A stretch of DNA of 64,000 nt from Siphonodentalium dalli (taxonomy: Eukaryota; Mollusca; Scaphopoda; Gadilida; Siphonodentaliidae): contig CP136063.1 of the NCBI GenBank assembly GCA_032622095.1, positions 265,167,426 through 265,231,425 on the forward strand, read 5' to 3'. The notes beneath the pieces were generated by a model, which was given only the letters and a program-made list of their open reading frames with translations, was not told the DNA's origin and searched no databases. Within the stretch, counting starts at the first letter, position 1; each line of letters opens with the position of its first letter. Shown piece after piece: positions 1 through 11,050 of the stretch. A program made the position numbers and the translations under genes.

Positions 1-2760
1 CAATATGACAAATATCATGATGATCAGACGAACAGCACGACCTGTAGCCCGCGCCAATGGATTGAATTTTGAAATCCAAAATGGCCACCAGCGGCCATGT
101 TTTTTGGCCGAATGACCCCAAAACGACTCGTTCCCATCTACATGTCAATGTAAAAATTCATGACAAAATTCATAAAGATCAGACCATAGGTACGACCTGT
201 AGCCCGCGCCAAAGGATTTAGTCATGCAAAGAGTAAAATCCATGATGGCTGCTGGCGGCCATGTGTTTTGGCCGAACAACCCCAAAATCACTCGTTCCCA
301 TACAAATGTCAATATCAATATTCATGACAAATTTCATAAAGGTCAGACCAAAGGTACGACCTGTAACCCGCGCCAAAGGATTTAGTCATTGAAAGAGTAA
401 AATCCAAGATGGCTGCTGGCGGCCATGTTTTTTGGCCGAACGACCCCAAAATCACTCGTTCCCATAAACATGTCATTGTTAACATCCATGACAAATTTCA
501 TGAAGTTCTGACCAAAGCTACAACCTGTAGCCCGCGCCAAAGAATTTAGTCATGATTTAGTAATGATTTATTCATGCAAAGAGTAAAATCCAAGATGGCT
601 GCTGGCGGCCATGTTTTTTGGCTGAACGACCCCAAAATCACTCGTTCCCATCTACATGTCAATATTAACATCCATGACAAATATCATGATGATCAGACGA
701 ACAGCACGACCTGTAGCCCGCGCCAATGGATTGAATTTTGAAATCCAAAATGGCCACCAGCGGCCATGTTTTTTGGCCGAATGACCCCAAAACGACTCGT
801 TCCCATCTACATGTCAATGTAAAAATTCATGACAAAATTCATAAAGATCAGACCATAGGTACGACCTGTAGCCCGCGCCAAAGGATTTAGTCATGCAAAG
901 AGTAAAATCCATGATGGCTGCTGGCGGCCATGTTTTTTGGCCGAACAACCCAAAATCACTCGTTCCCATACAAATGTAAATATCATATTCATGACAAATT
1001 TCATAAAGGTCAGACCAAAGGTACGACCTGTAACCCGCGCCAAAGGATTTAGTGCTGCAAAGAGTAAAATCCAAGATGGCTGCTGGCGGCCATGTTTTTT
1101 GGCAGAACGACCCCAAAATCACTCGTTCCCATCTACATGTCATTGTTAACATCCATGACAAATTTCATGAAGTTCTGATCAAAGCTACAACCTGTAGCCC
1201 GCGCCAAAGAATTTAGTCATGCAAAGAGTAAAATCCAAGATGGCTGCTGGCGGCCATGTTTTTTGGCTGAACGACCCCAAAATGACTCGTTCCCATCTAC
1301 ATGTCAATGTCAACATTCATGACAAAATTCATAAAGATCAGACCATAGGTACGACCTGTAGCCCGCACCAAAGGATGTAGTCATGCAAAGAGTAAAATCC
1401 ATGATGGCTGCTGGCGACCATGTTTTTTGGCCGAACAACCCAAATCACTCGTTCCCATCTACATGTCATTGTTAACATCCTTGACAAATTTCATGAAGTT
1501 CTGATCAAAACTACGACCTGTAGCCTGCGCCAAAGGATTTAGTCATGCAAAGAGTAAAATCCAAGATGGCTGCCAGCGGCCATGTTTTTTGGCCGTATAT
1601 ATGACCCCAAAATTACTCGTTCCCATATACATGTCAATATCAATATTCATGACAAATTTCATAAAGGTCAGACAAAAGGTACGACCTGTAACCCGCGCCA
1701 AAGGATTTAGTCATGCAAAGAGTAAAATCCAAGATGGCTGCTGGCGGCCATGTTTTTTGGCCGAACGACCCCAAAATCACTCGTTCCCATAAACATGTCA
1801 TTGTTAACATCCATGACAAATTTCATGAAGTTCTGAACAAAGCTACAACCTGTAGCCCGCGCCAAAGAATTTAGTCATGCAAAGAGTAAAATCCAAGATG
1901 GCTGCTGGCGGCCATGTTTTTTGGCTGAACGACCCCAAAATCCCTCGTTCCCATCTACATGTCAATATTAACATCCATGACAAATTTAATGATGATCAGA
2001 CGAACAGCACGACCTGTAGCCCGCGCCAATGGATTGAATTTTGAAATCCAAAATGGCCACCAGCGGCCATGTTTTTTGGCCGAATGACCCAAAATGACTC
2101 GTTCCCATCTACATATCAATGTCAAAATTCATGACAAATTTCATAAAGATCAGACCATAGGTACGAACTGTAGCCCGCGCCAAAGGATTTAGTCATGCAA
2201 AGAGTAAAATCCAAGATGGCTGCTGGCGGCCATGTTTTTTGGCCGAACAACCCCAAAATCACTCGTTCCCATCTACATGTCATTGTTAACATCCATAACA
2301 AATTTCATGAAGTTCCGATCAAAACTACGACCTGTAGCCTGCGCCAAATGATTTAGTCATGCAAAGAGTAAAATCCAAGATGGCTGCTGACGGCCATGTT
2401 TTTTGGCTGAACGACCCCAAAATAACTCGTTCCCATCTACATGTCAATATTAACATCCATGACAAATTTCACGATGATCAGACGAACAGCACGACCTGTA
2501 GCCCGCGCCAATGGATTGAAATTTGAAATCCAAAATGGCCACCAGCGGCCATGTTTTTTGGCCGAATGACCCCAAAATGACTCGTTCCCATCTACATGTC
2601 AATCTCAACATTCATGCAAAATTTCATAAAGATCAGACCAAAGGTACGACCTGTAGCCCGCGCCAAAGGAAATTGTTGACGGACACACGCACACACGCAC
2701 ACACGGACGACGGACGCCAAGCCATGGCAATAGCTCAAACTTACAAAGTAAGTTGAGCTA
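1..2760 (+). repeat. Helentron-like element with ~160-bp tandem array (left end outside window)
   Basis: About 16 tandem monomers of 155-165 bp, each carrying the words AAGATGGCTGCTGGCGGCC, ACTCGTTCCCATCTACATG and ACGACCTGTAGCCCGCGCC. Monomers of two types alternate (GTAAAATCCAAGATGG versus GAAATCCAAAATGG), giving higher-order units of ~669 bp (92 to 761) and ~483 bp (2064 to 2547). The array ends in a CACACGGACGACGG microsatellite (about 2680-2715) and a 3' stem-loop, TAGCTCAAACTTACAAAGTA followed by AGTTGAGCTA. This order (monomers, microsatellite, terminal hairpin) matches the bivalve pearl/HINE type as I know it. Open frames here are translations of the repeat. Confidence 0.85.
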
Positions 2761-3871
2761 AAAATGTGTTTGCTAATTTAAGCAAAGAGCTCAATCTAAA
2801 AAAAAAAAATTTATTGTTTTTAAATCAAACTGTTTAAACGATCAAAATGTGCGCAAAGCGTACACAGGGGCCCGCATGTCTCTTACGTATAAAGGTGCTG
2901 TGGGATCCTTGGTGATTGGGTGGTTGTGTGAAATTATTAATTATTCTAGCAGTTCTTGGTACCTAAAGGGACAAAAAAGATAATTATACTTTCAACCTCT
3001 CAAATGAAGGGTGTTTGGTCTTTAAGCGACGAACAACACTCGTACTACATAAACCACCCCTGGGGGAAATATTGGTATTTTAGTATTTTCCTCGGCGTGT
3101 GCCATAAACCTAGACAAAGCGGGTTCGAAGCCTGACATGGGCGAATATCGATCACGACCGATTTTCAGACTTGATCTGAGTTGAATTAAGGACATCTCAA
3201 TGTTCGATTTCGATCGGAACCTGCCCATTTCGACAAACAATGATGATTTGTTCACGCACAATGAAACAATGAACACCGAGTCAGAATTAATCTGATAATT
3301 ATATATATATAACATTAGCGATCTGGGTACATGTCTCAACAAACCAATCTGCTGATCGAAAAACATCAAATTACCCACTAATTACTGGCAATCAAACCAT
3401 GATAACAATTCCAACCGATATCTGGTGTAAAGTCCCAACTAATGTTGTGTCAGGCATGAAATTTCCAACTTTTCAAATTTTACCAAAGTTGGGTAGATAC
3501 CCCCAACCCCTGTCACCACGTCCCTGCACACATGCCAATAGAGTTCGCGTTTTGAAATAGGGTCAAATATTTTCTTTGTCCAAGTTATTGTTCGGAAATC
3601 TGTAACACTGACGGTGTGAGATACTGGCAGTGTGTGTGAGATATTTTTCAATGCCTTCATATATATATATATATAGCGAATGGTCAAATTGTATCTTTCC
3701 TTTTTATTTTTACTTTTTAAATTGTTCCCTTTTCGCGCGCATATAGGCTTAATTTCACTGGGAAATCACTTCACTGCGGATAGAAACCACCAACCCCCAA
3801 ATCAAATGACAAACATGCATTCCCGGATACATGAATATATTTACATATCTAAGAATGGGTCATGCACACAT
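2761..3871. other. Unassigned AT-rich stretch
   Basis: No gene recognised. It holds an A-run at 2799-2808, a (TA)n run at about 3658-3674 and a minus-strand open stretch (3022-3378) that resembles no family I know. A GGTTCGAAGCC word near 3121 resembles a tRNA B-box, but no tRNA fold surrounds it. Confidence 0.4.
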
Positions 3872-4146
3872 CGGAGTTGAACCCGCTTCGTCATCGCTAC
3901 CATGTTAAATCCATCCAGCCCCATTACGCGCATTCAGTGCTACATGTCAAAGTTTTGGAGTATATCATTGCATATATGGAGCTTTTGAACATTCATGAAT
4001 TCCATATATATAATTCATGAATATTCAAAACTCCATATATGGAATGCTACTTCGGAACTTTGAACTGCAGCACTTAAACCGCGGAACGGGGGCTTGATGA
4101 ATCAAATATATATGCCCGCGACTCATGCAGTGATCTCGCTTATAAA
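3872..4146. mobile_element. Palindromic MITE, copy 1 (ATCCAGCCCC ends)
   Basis: Imperfect inverted repeat centred near 4005. Arms include CATCCAGCCCC, AGTGCTACATG and TTTTGGAGTATATCATTGC on the left, answered by GGAATGCTACTTCGGAACTT, GCAGCACTTAAACC and GGGGGCTTGATGAATC on the right. The centre is a perfect palindrome around CATGAATTCCATATATATAA. A second copy lies at 10775-11050. I could not fix a target duplication, so the outer limits are approximate. Confidence 0.6.
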
Positions 4147-4746
4147 CGTCTGAGATGATGGGGTGTTCCACGCGGGGATTTCAATACCCTTGCCCGCTTA
4201 GATTGCATGCAACATACGAAGACATGAATTACACAGTGGGTGCATGGCAAACTGCAAGGCAGAGCTCAGTCCCCTCGCTACGCTGGTCTGACCCATGCCA
4301 TCGCATACCGAATGTAGAGTTATATCCCCGCGATACGCTGGTCTGAACACTGCCACCACGTATACAAAATGTATAAGGAAACATTATATACACTTATATT
4401 TACATACTAAGTGTGATTATCACTAAATCCAGCATTCCGATTGGTCGGCGCCCACGTGACTAGTTGCAATTATTTCTCGGTGAACGCGCAAGAGGTCATA
4501 ACTGCAGCCCCATAATTACATCGACGCGTCATCCTTTTCGGAAGAAGAACGCGTAATGTTTTGGGTGCATTTGAACTCGCGCAGGATTGACTTAATAAAT
4601 CATCAGGTTTCAATATAAAGAGAATCGTTGTTCCTGTTAACTTTTGCCAAGGGTTATATGGGATATTTTGGGCTGATTTTGTCACGATACACTTTTCGAT
4701 TTAAATACATTTACAAAAGTGGCTTTTTCGCCAAATGTATATAAAT
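4147..4746. other. Intergenic; inverted partial similarity to 6860-6905
   Basis: No gene seen. Residues 4240-4295 (AACTGCAAGGCAG, CCCTCGCTACGCTGGTCTGAC) are an inverted, diverged copy of 6860-6905 (GTCAGACCCGCGTAGCGAGG, CCTTGCAGTTTG), and a second GATACGCTGGTCTGAAC lies at 4331, so this is part of another dispersed repeat. Confidence 0.4.
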
Positions 4747-5581
4747 ATAAGGATTAACTGTCATGTGGATTGTTTTTATGGAGATGTATATATCTTTATT
4801 GCCTCCTATATGGAGAGATTATATTACACAACATAACAATTAATGGAGAAATAGACTATACATATGTACACGGCCGGATAAATTTGAGAATATACAATCT
4901 TTAGTAATTCTGTACTCCCTTCACAATGTTGCAGGCACGAAGAAGAAAGACAGCAGTATCGATGATAAGGTATCCAACATTAATCAAAGTATTTGATCTT
5001 TCGAGAATGTTTACGTTTCCTAGGAAAAGTGACGAAAGCTGCTCCCCCGAGAGGGAAGCTAAAAACTCGTATACTGCTCTATACCCTGAATATATCGCGA
5101 AGACGAATCAACACTCCTGCACAGCACTCAAACGTTACATGTATAATTTCATTATTATATGTCAAGCCACATTGAGAGCAGCACAAGTTATTTGCATATG
5201 TGGTTTTGTTCAGGAGAAGTGCGAGATTACGCAGTTCCCTTGAGCGATGGCGGTTCCGGGAATAGAGATACCAGACATCCCATAGAGTGAGAGAGTCAGA
5301 GTGACATTGCGAGAAGAAAGACAGCTCAGGATCGCTAGTAATAAATTCCAAGCACTCTGCCCTGTAGCAGTTTTCAATTTGAGTTTTGACGAGGTTCTTC
5401 CATTCTTGTTTCCCTGGGAAAATCCCAGCGTCAAGGAAATCTAGAAGAAACACCAGAAGGTCGTATTTTTCAAGGAGTGGCATCACATCTGGTACGAATC
5501 CAAATGGTCGTTTGTCGAAAAGAATGTACTGGTGTGCCTTGAAAACGAAAAGTTCCAGTCCACATGACAGTTAATCCTTAT
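4747..5581. mobile_element. 835-bp segment bounded by a perfect 23-bp inverted repeat
   Basis: The words ATAAGGATTAACTGTC (4747) and, at the far end, GACAGTTAATCCTTAT (to 5581) are exact reverse complements, and the match spans all 23 bp at 4747-4769 and 5559-5581. Between them lies a reverse-transcriptase fragment. No target duplication is obvious. This could be a chance or secondary inversion, or a retroelement fragment captured between terminal repeats. Confidence 0.55.
4901..5578 (-). pseudogene. Non-LTR retrotransposon reverse transcriptase, C-terminal fragment (frameshifted)
   Basis: On the minus strand the frame is open from about 5578 to 5079 and, after a one-base frameshift near 5085-5095, continues to a TAA at 4901-4903. 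It reads through KAHQYILFDKRPF, then the zinc-knuckle-like CSQCGLTYNNEIIHVTFEC (C-x2-C-x9-H-x4-C), then RLRDI; the shifted frame continues YSGYRAVYEFLASL and ends ACNIVKGVQNY. A C-C-H-C knuckle followed by a short helical tail and stop is the usual C-terminus of LINE-type endonuclease/reverse transcriptases (CR1/L2/RTE-like clades). The polymerase core and endonuclease are absent. The fragment lies inside the 23-bp inverted repeat at 4747-5581. It is dead by truncation and frameshift. The family call is firm; the clade is not. Confidence 0.75.
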
Positions 5582-5669
5582 TTAATGACGACTTTTGACG
5601 GTAATTACAGTTCATTCTACATTATTCTGAGAAACTGAACTGTCCATATTCATTTGGAAATTGGCTTGA

Positions 5670-6132
5670 TTAACCCTGTACCCAACAAAGCGGCCAAAAA
5701 CGCCCAAAATAAAGCTTCAACAGCCTAAAATATCTTCGGTCTGTCTCAATAAAACCATACAAATATGGATATCATTGGAACCGGTTCATTGACCACATTG
5801 TGATGGTTACAGTTATGCCCTGTGCCAATGCATTCTCTTATATATGCGAGTCGACCATAGGTCGCCTCGCATATATAAGAGAATGCATTGCCTAAAAAAA
5901 ATCTTTTTTAACACTTTTTATAATTTTTTCTTCATTCTTTAACAATTTTATAATTTTTTCTTACATTTTTTAACATTTTTTATAATATTTTTCTACATTC
6001 TTTGACAATTTTATCATTTTTAATATGTGTTAAGCCAATGCATTCTCTTATATATGCGAGGCGACCTATGGTCGACTCGCATATATAAGAGAATGCATTG
6101 GCACAGGGCCGTTCTGTTGGGTAAAGGGTTAA
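5670..6132 (+). mobile_element. piggyBac-like hairpin MITE, copy A
   Basis: Flanked by TTAA at 5670-5673 and 6129-6132. Terminal repeats are CCCTGTACCCAACA (variant of CCCTTTACCCAACA) and TGTTGGGTAAAGGG. Inside are two long hairpins, each with ~30-bp arms (CCAATGCATTCTCTTATATA, GCGAG) around a TCGACCATAGGTCG loop. The second hairpin is in inverted orientation, and an AT-rich spacer lies between them. CCC ends with TTAA duplication are typical of the piggyBac superfamily. This copy has a longer spacer with an internally repeated TTTTTATAATTTTTTCTTAC block. No transposase is encoded. Confidence 0.88.
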
Positions 6133-6454
6133 ATCGGAATGAATTATAACAGACAAAAGTCTTAAATTAAAATGTTAAAGATGATCTATCTCTTTCTGGC
6201 ACCACTTTATACAACAACAACAACAACAACAACAAATGCATTTCAAATCATGAATTGTCCATCAAAATGTGGTAATGTTCTAAAAATATCCACATAAACA
6301 TTCAGACTTATAGAATATAATTCATATTAGAAATCAATTCCTATTGACAGTTGACACAGCTCCAGTTTGCTGGTCTGACTCATTAGTTATTATATTACGA
6401 TCCCGAATCTATAGTAAAAATTACAGAGAAGAGATCAACCATCTCTAAGAGTTA
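6133..6454. other. Intergenic with (CAA)n microsatellite
   Basis: A pure ACA/CAA microsatellite runs at about 6211-6235. Nothing else is recognised. Confidence 0.6.
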
Positions 6455-6843
6455 AAGACATATTATGGACTTGTTCGGGTCCGTGAAATTGATAAGTTAA
6501 TACTTATGCGATATGGCAACTTGTGTAATGTAGCATTCTATACCAACGTCGCCGAAAAATTCAAAGAAATCGACCATACCACTCCATAGAAAACATCGCC
6601 TGAACTACGCTCAATTGTAAATATTTACATCTCGAATCGGGACGCAACTTTTGGCGATAAACTACCATAATTGATTTCGCCATCGAAAGTCATTGCATTT
6701 AATTAAAATATATAAAAATGACCACGTGTGTTGTCAATTTGGATTAATATTCCTAAAAATAATTACTTTGAGCAAGATTATTCTAAATTTCTATGTGATC
6801 ACCCAACCGGATCGAGTGTTTCACATCACTTTAATACATGCTG
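6455..6843 (+). repeat. Dispersed ~390-bp repeat, copy 1
   Basis: Shares ordered blocks with 26846-27222 and with the interrupted copy at 38217-39535: GACATATTATGGACTTGTTC, ATCGACCATACCACTCCATA, TTACATCTCGAATCGGGACG, AATTTGGATTAATATTC, GATCACCCAACCGG and TTTCACATCACTTTA. No protein or terminal repeat was found, so the class is unknown. It serves as the uninterrupted reference for the copy that carries a hAT insertion. Confidence 0.75.
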
Positions 6844-7404
6844 TGTACGTGATCGGAGTGGTCAGACCCGCGTAGCGAGGGGAATGAACCATGCCTTGCA
6901 GTTTGGATACACGCATGGCTGCATGTTTACTACATTGTACCTACCTGTATGGTATAAATCCAACAATGGTTATATGATGCACCACACTAGATACTAGTAT
7001 ACAGAGAAGAATATTCGACCACTCAATTGAACTATCCAGTTACTATATAAGTGAAGAATTCCGCCTATTTATAACTCCTCTGCATAGGCGTTTCTATTCG
7101 CGGAAAATGAATACAATCTTGCAGACATCAACCATGCGGTTCCTCACAATGAACGTCGAGCCAACAGCGGGCAATTTTCTAATTAATGAGTTACAGTGCA
7201 TGATGGATAATAAACGATATTCTAGAGCGTAAAGCAGATCGAGGTAAACTGTGATCGATATCTGGAACAATTGAGTCAGATAACTGGGAACTACCGACGT
7301 CCGAGCCTTCCATGTTATCTGCGAGAGCGATTGATTGCCATGAACTAATTGCCACACAACGACGACTAAATAAGTAACATAATATTGCTAACTGTGTATA
7401 GTGT
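6844..7404. other. Intergenic, no gene seen
   Basis: Contains the 6860-6905 segment repeated in inverted form near 4240-4295. No conserved reading frame or structured RNA was recognised. Confidence 0.4.
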
Positions 7405-7629
7405 TTAACCCTTTACCCAACAAACCGGCCATATATAAGAGAATGCATTGGCCTAAAAAAATCTTTTTTTAACACTTTTTACCATTTTGTTCTTACATTC
7501 TTTAACAATTTTATAATGTTTAATGTGTTAAGCCAATGCATTCTCTTATATATGCGAGGCGACCTATGGTCGACTCGCATATATAAGAGAATGAATTGGC
7601 ACAGGACGTTCTGTTGGGTAAAGGGTTAA
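7405..7629 (+). mobile_element. piggyBac-like hairpin MITE, copy B (internally deleted)
   Basis: TTAA at 7405-7408 and 7626-7629, with CCCTTTACCCAACA and its inverted mate. The left unique part and most of hairpin 1 are deleted: the sequence jumps from AAACCGGCC straight into ATATATAAGAGAATGCATTG. Hairpin 2 is intact. Both ends were kept, so the loss happened inside the element. Confidence 0.85.
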
Positions 7630-7838
7630 TCAGCACTTATTGTGTAATTAACTATATCTTAGTCGTATCAACATGGTTCGCGATATGTGTATGTAACTTG
7701 CAACGAGTGCTAATGAGATTCGGTGACATATATGGACATTAGGTTCAGCGTTCATTAATTTTAAGGCAATTTGACCACAAGCTGTCAATCCATGGACTAT
7801 ACCATAACACCATTGGTTTTCACACATTTAGCCATGCA

Positions 7839-8228
7839 TTAACCCTTTACCCAACAAACCGGCCAAATAAAGCTTCAACAGCCTAAAATATCTTCGGTCT
7901 GTCTCAATAGAACCATACAAATATGGATATCATTGGAACCGGCTCCTTGACCACATTGTGATAGTTACAGTTATGCCTGTGCCAATGCATTCTCTTATAT
8001 ATGCGAGTCGACCATAGGTCGCCTCGCATATATAAGAGAATGCATTGGCCTAAAAAAAAATCTTTTTTTAACACTTTTTACCATTTTTTCTTGCATTCTT
8101 TAACAATTTTATAATTTTTAATGTGTTAAGCCAATGCATTCTCTTATATATGCGAGGCGACCTATGGTCGACTCGCATATATAAGAGAATGCATTGGCAC
8201 AGGGCCCTTCTGTTGGGTAAAGGGTTAA
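7839..8228 (+). mobile_element. piggyBac-like hairpin MITE, copy C (full)
   Basis: Complete 390-bp copy between TTAA at 7839-7842 and 8225-8228. Order: terminal repeat, a ~140-bp left part (AATAAAGCTTCAACAGCC, CTTCGGTCTGTCTCAATAG), hairpin 1, a T/A-rich spacer, hairpin 2, a short right end. This is a good reference for the family. Confidence 0.9.
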
Positions 8229-8690
8229 GGTTATTTCTCGATAACCTAAATTTCTGTTGTAGAAATAACAGCAGCATCGACTGCCTAAAATGTACATGAA
8301 AAATATGCGATACTTCCTACGATATAAAACTAGCCAATCAAATGTGACGAATTTATGACGCCACTAGGTCAATCGATAATTATAGGTTTGAATGTTTTAT
8401 GGTTTATGCCAATTGGCAAAGGGGATGTCAAGACCTGATAACTTAGGGCAAGGTCCGCAAGCACCACACCGACACACCGAGCAGGCGGATAACAACCAGC
8501 GTGATGCATCGACTGGTAACCGGAAGGCGTGAACCCACGGCTATCTAGAAGTCAACAAAAATGGTTAGGATAGTAGAACGGTTGATTATTCATCGGTTAT
8601 GTAAATTTTTAATCACGCGATAATAGTATAAGGCATATATACACATGTATCTATTAAGTATACAGAGTAGTTATACACCCATGTAGTTAC
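8229..8690. other. Intergenic; left direct repeat of a minisatellite block
   Basis: CAATCGATAATTATAGG at 8371 recurs as CAATCGATAAATATAGG at 9434; the match runs 25 bp (8371-8395 and 9434-9458) and brackets both minisatellites. A GC-richer stretch at 8440-8560 contains a GGTTCACGCC word on the minus strand but does not fold as a tRNA. Confidence 0.4.
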
Positions 8691-9075
8691 ATAAATATAG
8701 ATAAAGGTTATCGCAGTACATTGGATGAGTATAGTTCCTCATAAATATAGATAAAGGTTATCGCAGTACATTGGATGAGTATAGTTCCTCATAAATATAG
8801 ATAAAGGTTATCGCAGTACATTGGATGAGTATAGTTCCTCATAAATATAGTTAAAGGTTATCGCAGTACATTGGATGAGTATAGTTCCTCATAAATATAG
8901 ATAAAGGTTATCGCAGTACATTGGATGAGTATAGTTCATCATAAATATAGATAAAGGTTATAGCAGTACATTGGATGAGTATAGTTCCTCATAAATATAG
9001 ATAAAGGTTATCGCAGTACATTGGATGAGTATAGTTCCTCATAAATATAGATAAAGGTTATCGTAGCCCATAGGA
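8691..9075 (+). repeat. 50-bp minisatellite, ~7.7 copies
   Basis: Unit blocks ATAAATATAGATAAAGGTTA, TCGCAGTACATTGGATGAG and TATAGTTCCTC repeat every 50 bp with very few differences, so the array is young or recently homogenised. The last unit is degenerate (TCGTAGCCCATAGGATG). Confidence 0.95.
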
Positions 9076-9109
9076 TGAATATTCCTTGTAAATTCCTAAA
9101 TATATGGTT

Positions 9110-9433
9110 ATGGCGTACATTACCCCCTCCCCATCTCACAGTATGATAGATATTACCCCCTCTCTATACTACTGTAATGGTGTACATTACCCCCTCCCCA
9201 TATCAGTTATGTGAAGTATCCCTTCCCATCCTAGTTATGATGCATATTACCCCCTCCCATCTCAGTTATGATGCACATTACCCCCTCCCCATCCTACAGT
9301 TATGGTATCCATTACCCCCCCCCCCCCCGTATCAGTAAGATGCACATGACCCCATCTCCATCTCACAGTTATGATGTACATTACCCCCTCCCATCTCACA
9401 ATTATAATGTGCATTTACCCCCTCTCCATCTCA
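9110..9433 (+). repeat. Degenerate C-rich minisatellite
   Basis: About ten diverged units of roughly 30-33 bp built on ATTACCCCCTCCCCATCTCA plus GTTATGATGCAC. Includes a C-run at 9316-9328. Strong strand asymmetry (C/T-rich top strand). Confidence 0.85.
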
Positions 9434-9593
9434 CAATCGATAAATATAGGTTTGAATGACCAATGGCCAATATGTGTCTTTTTCGTTGGAAATAATCTTA
9501 AAATTGTATGATCGTTTTACTTTTTACCTTTTACTTATGGTGGTTTTCCTGTGAAATGACGGATTAAATTATGAGAAATAACTTCTGTTTCCA

Positions 9594-9930
9594 TTAACCC
9601 TTTACCCAACAAACCGGCCAAATAAAGCTTCAACAGCCTAAAATATCTTCGGTCTGTCTCAATAGAACCATACAAATATGGATATCATTGGAACCGGCTC
9701 CTTGTCCACATTGTGATAGTTACAGTTATGCCCTGTGCCAATGCATTCTCTTATATATGCGAGTCGACCATAGGTCGCCTCGCATATATAAGAGAATGCA
9801 TTGGCCTAAAAAAAATCTTTTTTTAACACTTTTTACAATTTTTTCTTACATTCTTCAACAATTTTATAATTTTTAATGTGTTAAGCCAATGCATTCTCTT
9901 ATATATGCGAGGCGACCTATGGTCTACTCG
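9594..9930 (+). mobile_element. piggyBac-like hairpin MITE, copy D (right end lost)
   Basis: TTAA at 9594-9597, intact left part, hairpin 1 and spacer. Hairpin 2 stops after GGTCTACTCG at about 9930, where diverged array sequence begins. No right terminal repeat or TTAA. Confidence 0.85.
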
Positions 9931-10520
9931 CCGGCAGCCATATTTTGATCCAATATAGTTCGATAGCACCCATCTACAGGTGACCCTGAATATGTCTGTA
10001 AATTTTAATAACATTTCTCAAATAAATGTCGGCTGCAGGGTGTGAAATCTAAGATGGCCGGTAGCGACTGTTTTTTTCCAACGAAATGTGTAAAATATAT
10101 AATGGCACCCATCTATAGGTCACCCCGAAAATCCATATCAAGTTCGGCGACGATCATATGTAGGGTATGTCATAGGTTTTAGTCATGCAAAGAGTAAAAT
10201 CCAAAATGGCTGCCGGCGGCCATGTTTTATCATAAAACAAATCGTTCAAATGCGATAGGTCCCATCTAAAGGTTATCCTAAACATGCCTGTAATTTTTCA
10301 AACCAATTATACAATACGGGCTGCATGGTGTGCCGATGTATTTACATTTAAAATCCAACATGGCAGCTGGCGGCAATATTTTAAAATGAATTTCGGATAA
10401 AAACAAAACAATGGCTCGCATCTAGAGGTCAGCCCGAAGATCCATATGAAGTTTTGGTGAAGTTCGAATGAGATATGAGACATGTAGGGTGTGCTAAATG
10501 AAATTGTTGACTGACATATC
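9931..10520 (+). repeat. Diverged relative of the ~160-bp array
   Basis: Three to four highly diverged monomers containing GATGGCCGGTAGCGAC, AGTCATGCAAAGAGTAAAAT, AAAATGGCTGCCGGCGGCC and CATGGCAGCTGGCGGC, ending in AAATTGTTGACTGAC. That closing word also closes the large arrays (AAATTGTTGACGGAC). An old copy of the same element type. Confidence 0.7.
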
Positions 10521-10774
10521 TACCCCCGCAGTTACTCTCACTGACAGTATGTCTGAGAAGCCCAATTAATTAGCCACCAACAATGACAAGCCATACTACA
10601 CCGACAACGAGGCTTGGAGACCACTTCCAATTATGGTATTGACATCTGACACTTTAGGAAGGTTGCATGCCGATTTCTCTTCCAGTGGCGGAGACATTTA
10701 GCAACGTTCAATTCCACCGTCTAGACATTGACCTGCATGCTACTCTTTTGTAACATGTTTGCTTCAATTAGCCC

Positions 10775-11050
10775 CATACAATAAGCGAGATCATTGAGTC
10801 GCGGACGTATTGGATTCATCCAGCCCCGTTCCGTTGTTTCAGAAATTCATCCAGCCCCGGTTCCGTGGTTTTAGTGCTACTGGTTAAAATTCTGGAGTAT
10901 CATTTCCATATTTTTGGAGCTTTTGAATATTCATGACTTCAATATATGGAAAAGCGACTCCAGAACTTAGAGCTGTAGCACTAAAACCACGGAAGCGGGC
11001 CTGGTGAATCCAATATGGTCGCGAGTTAATGACATGGCGTATAAGTCATA
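10775..11050. mobile_element. Palindromic MITE, copy 2 (ATCCAGCCCC ends)
   Basis: Inverted repeat centred near 10930. TATTGGATTCATCCAGCCCC and GTGGTTTTAGTGCTAC on the left are mirrored by GTAGCACTAAAACCACGG and GGCCTGGTGAATCCAATATG. The first ~35 bp of the left arm are duplicated in tandem (10814-10846). Same family as 3872-4146. Confidence 0.7.

Noticed and set aside
814-1161. Open frames within the ~160-bp arrays (here and at 40-44.5 kb, 48-50.8 kb) with recurring peptides such as SKMAAGGHVFWPNDPK
   Set aside because: They are translations of tandem monomers in several frames on both strands, with no start context, conservation or protein motif.
3100-3150. tRNA or tRNA-derived SINE head (GGTTCGAAGCC word)
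   Set aside because: No A-box at the right distance and no acceptor, D or anticodon stems can be formed around it.
3022-3378. 118-codon minus-strand gene
   Set aside because: No known motif, crosses an AT microsatellite and reads through a B-box-like word; not supportable.
8068-8277. Recurring peptide LLYMRVDHRSPRIYKRMHW at about ten loci
   Set aside because: It is the translation of the hairpin cassette, occurs wherever the hairpin does and ends in the AT-rich spacer.
8440-8560. Possible tRNA on the minus strand (GGTTCACGCC)
   Set aside because: The T-stem does not pair and no cloverleaf is visible.
8691-9075. CRISPR-like array
   Set aside because: Units are 50 bp end to end without unique spacers: an ordinary minisatellite in a eukaryotic genome.
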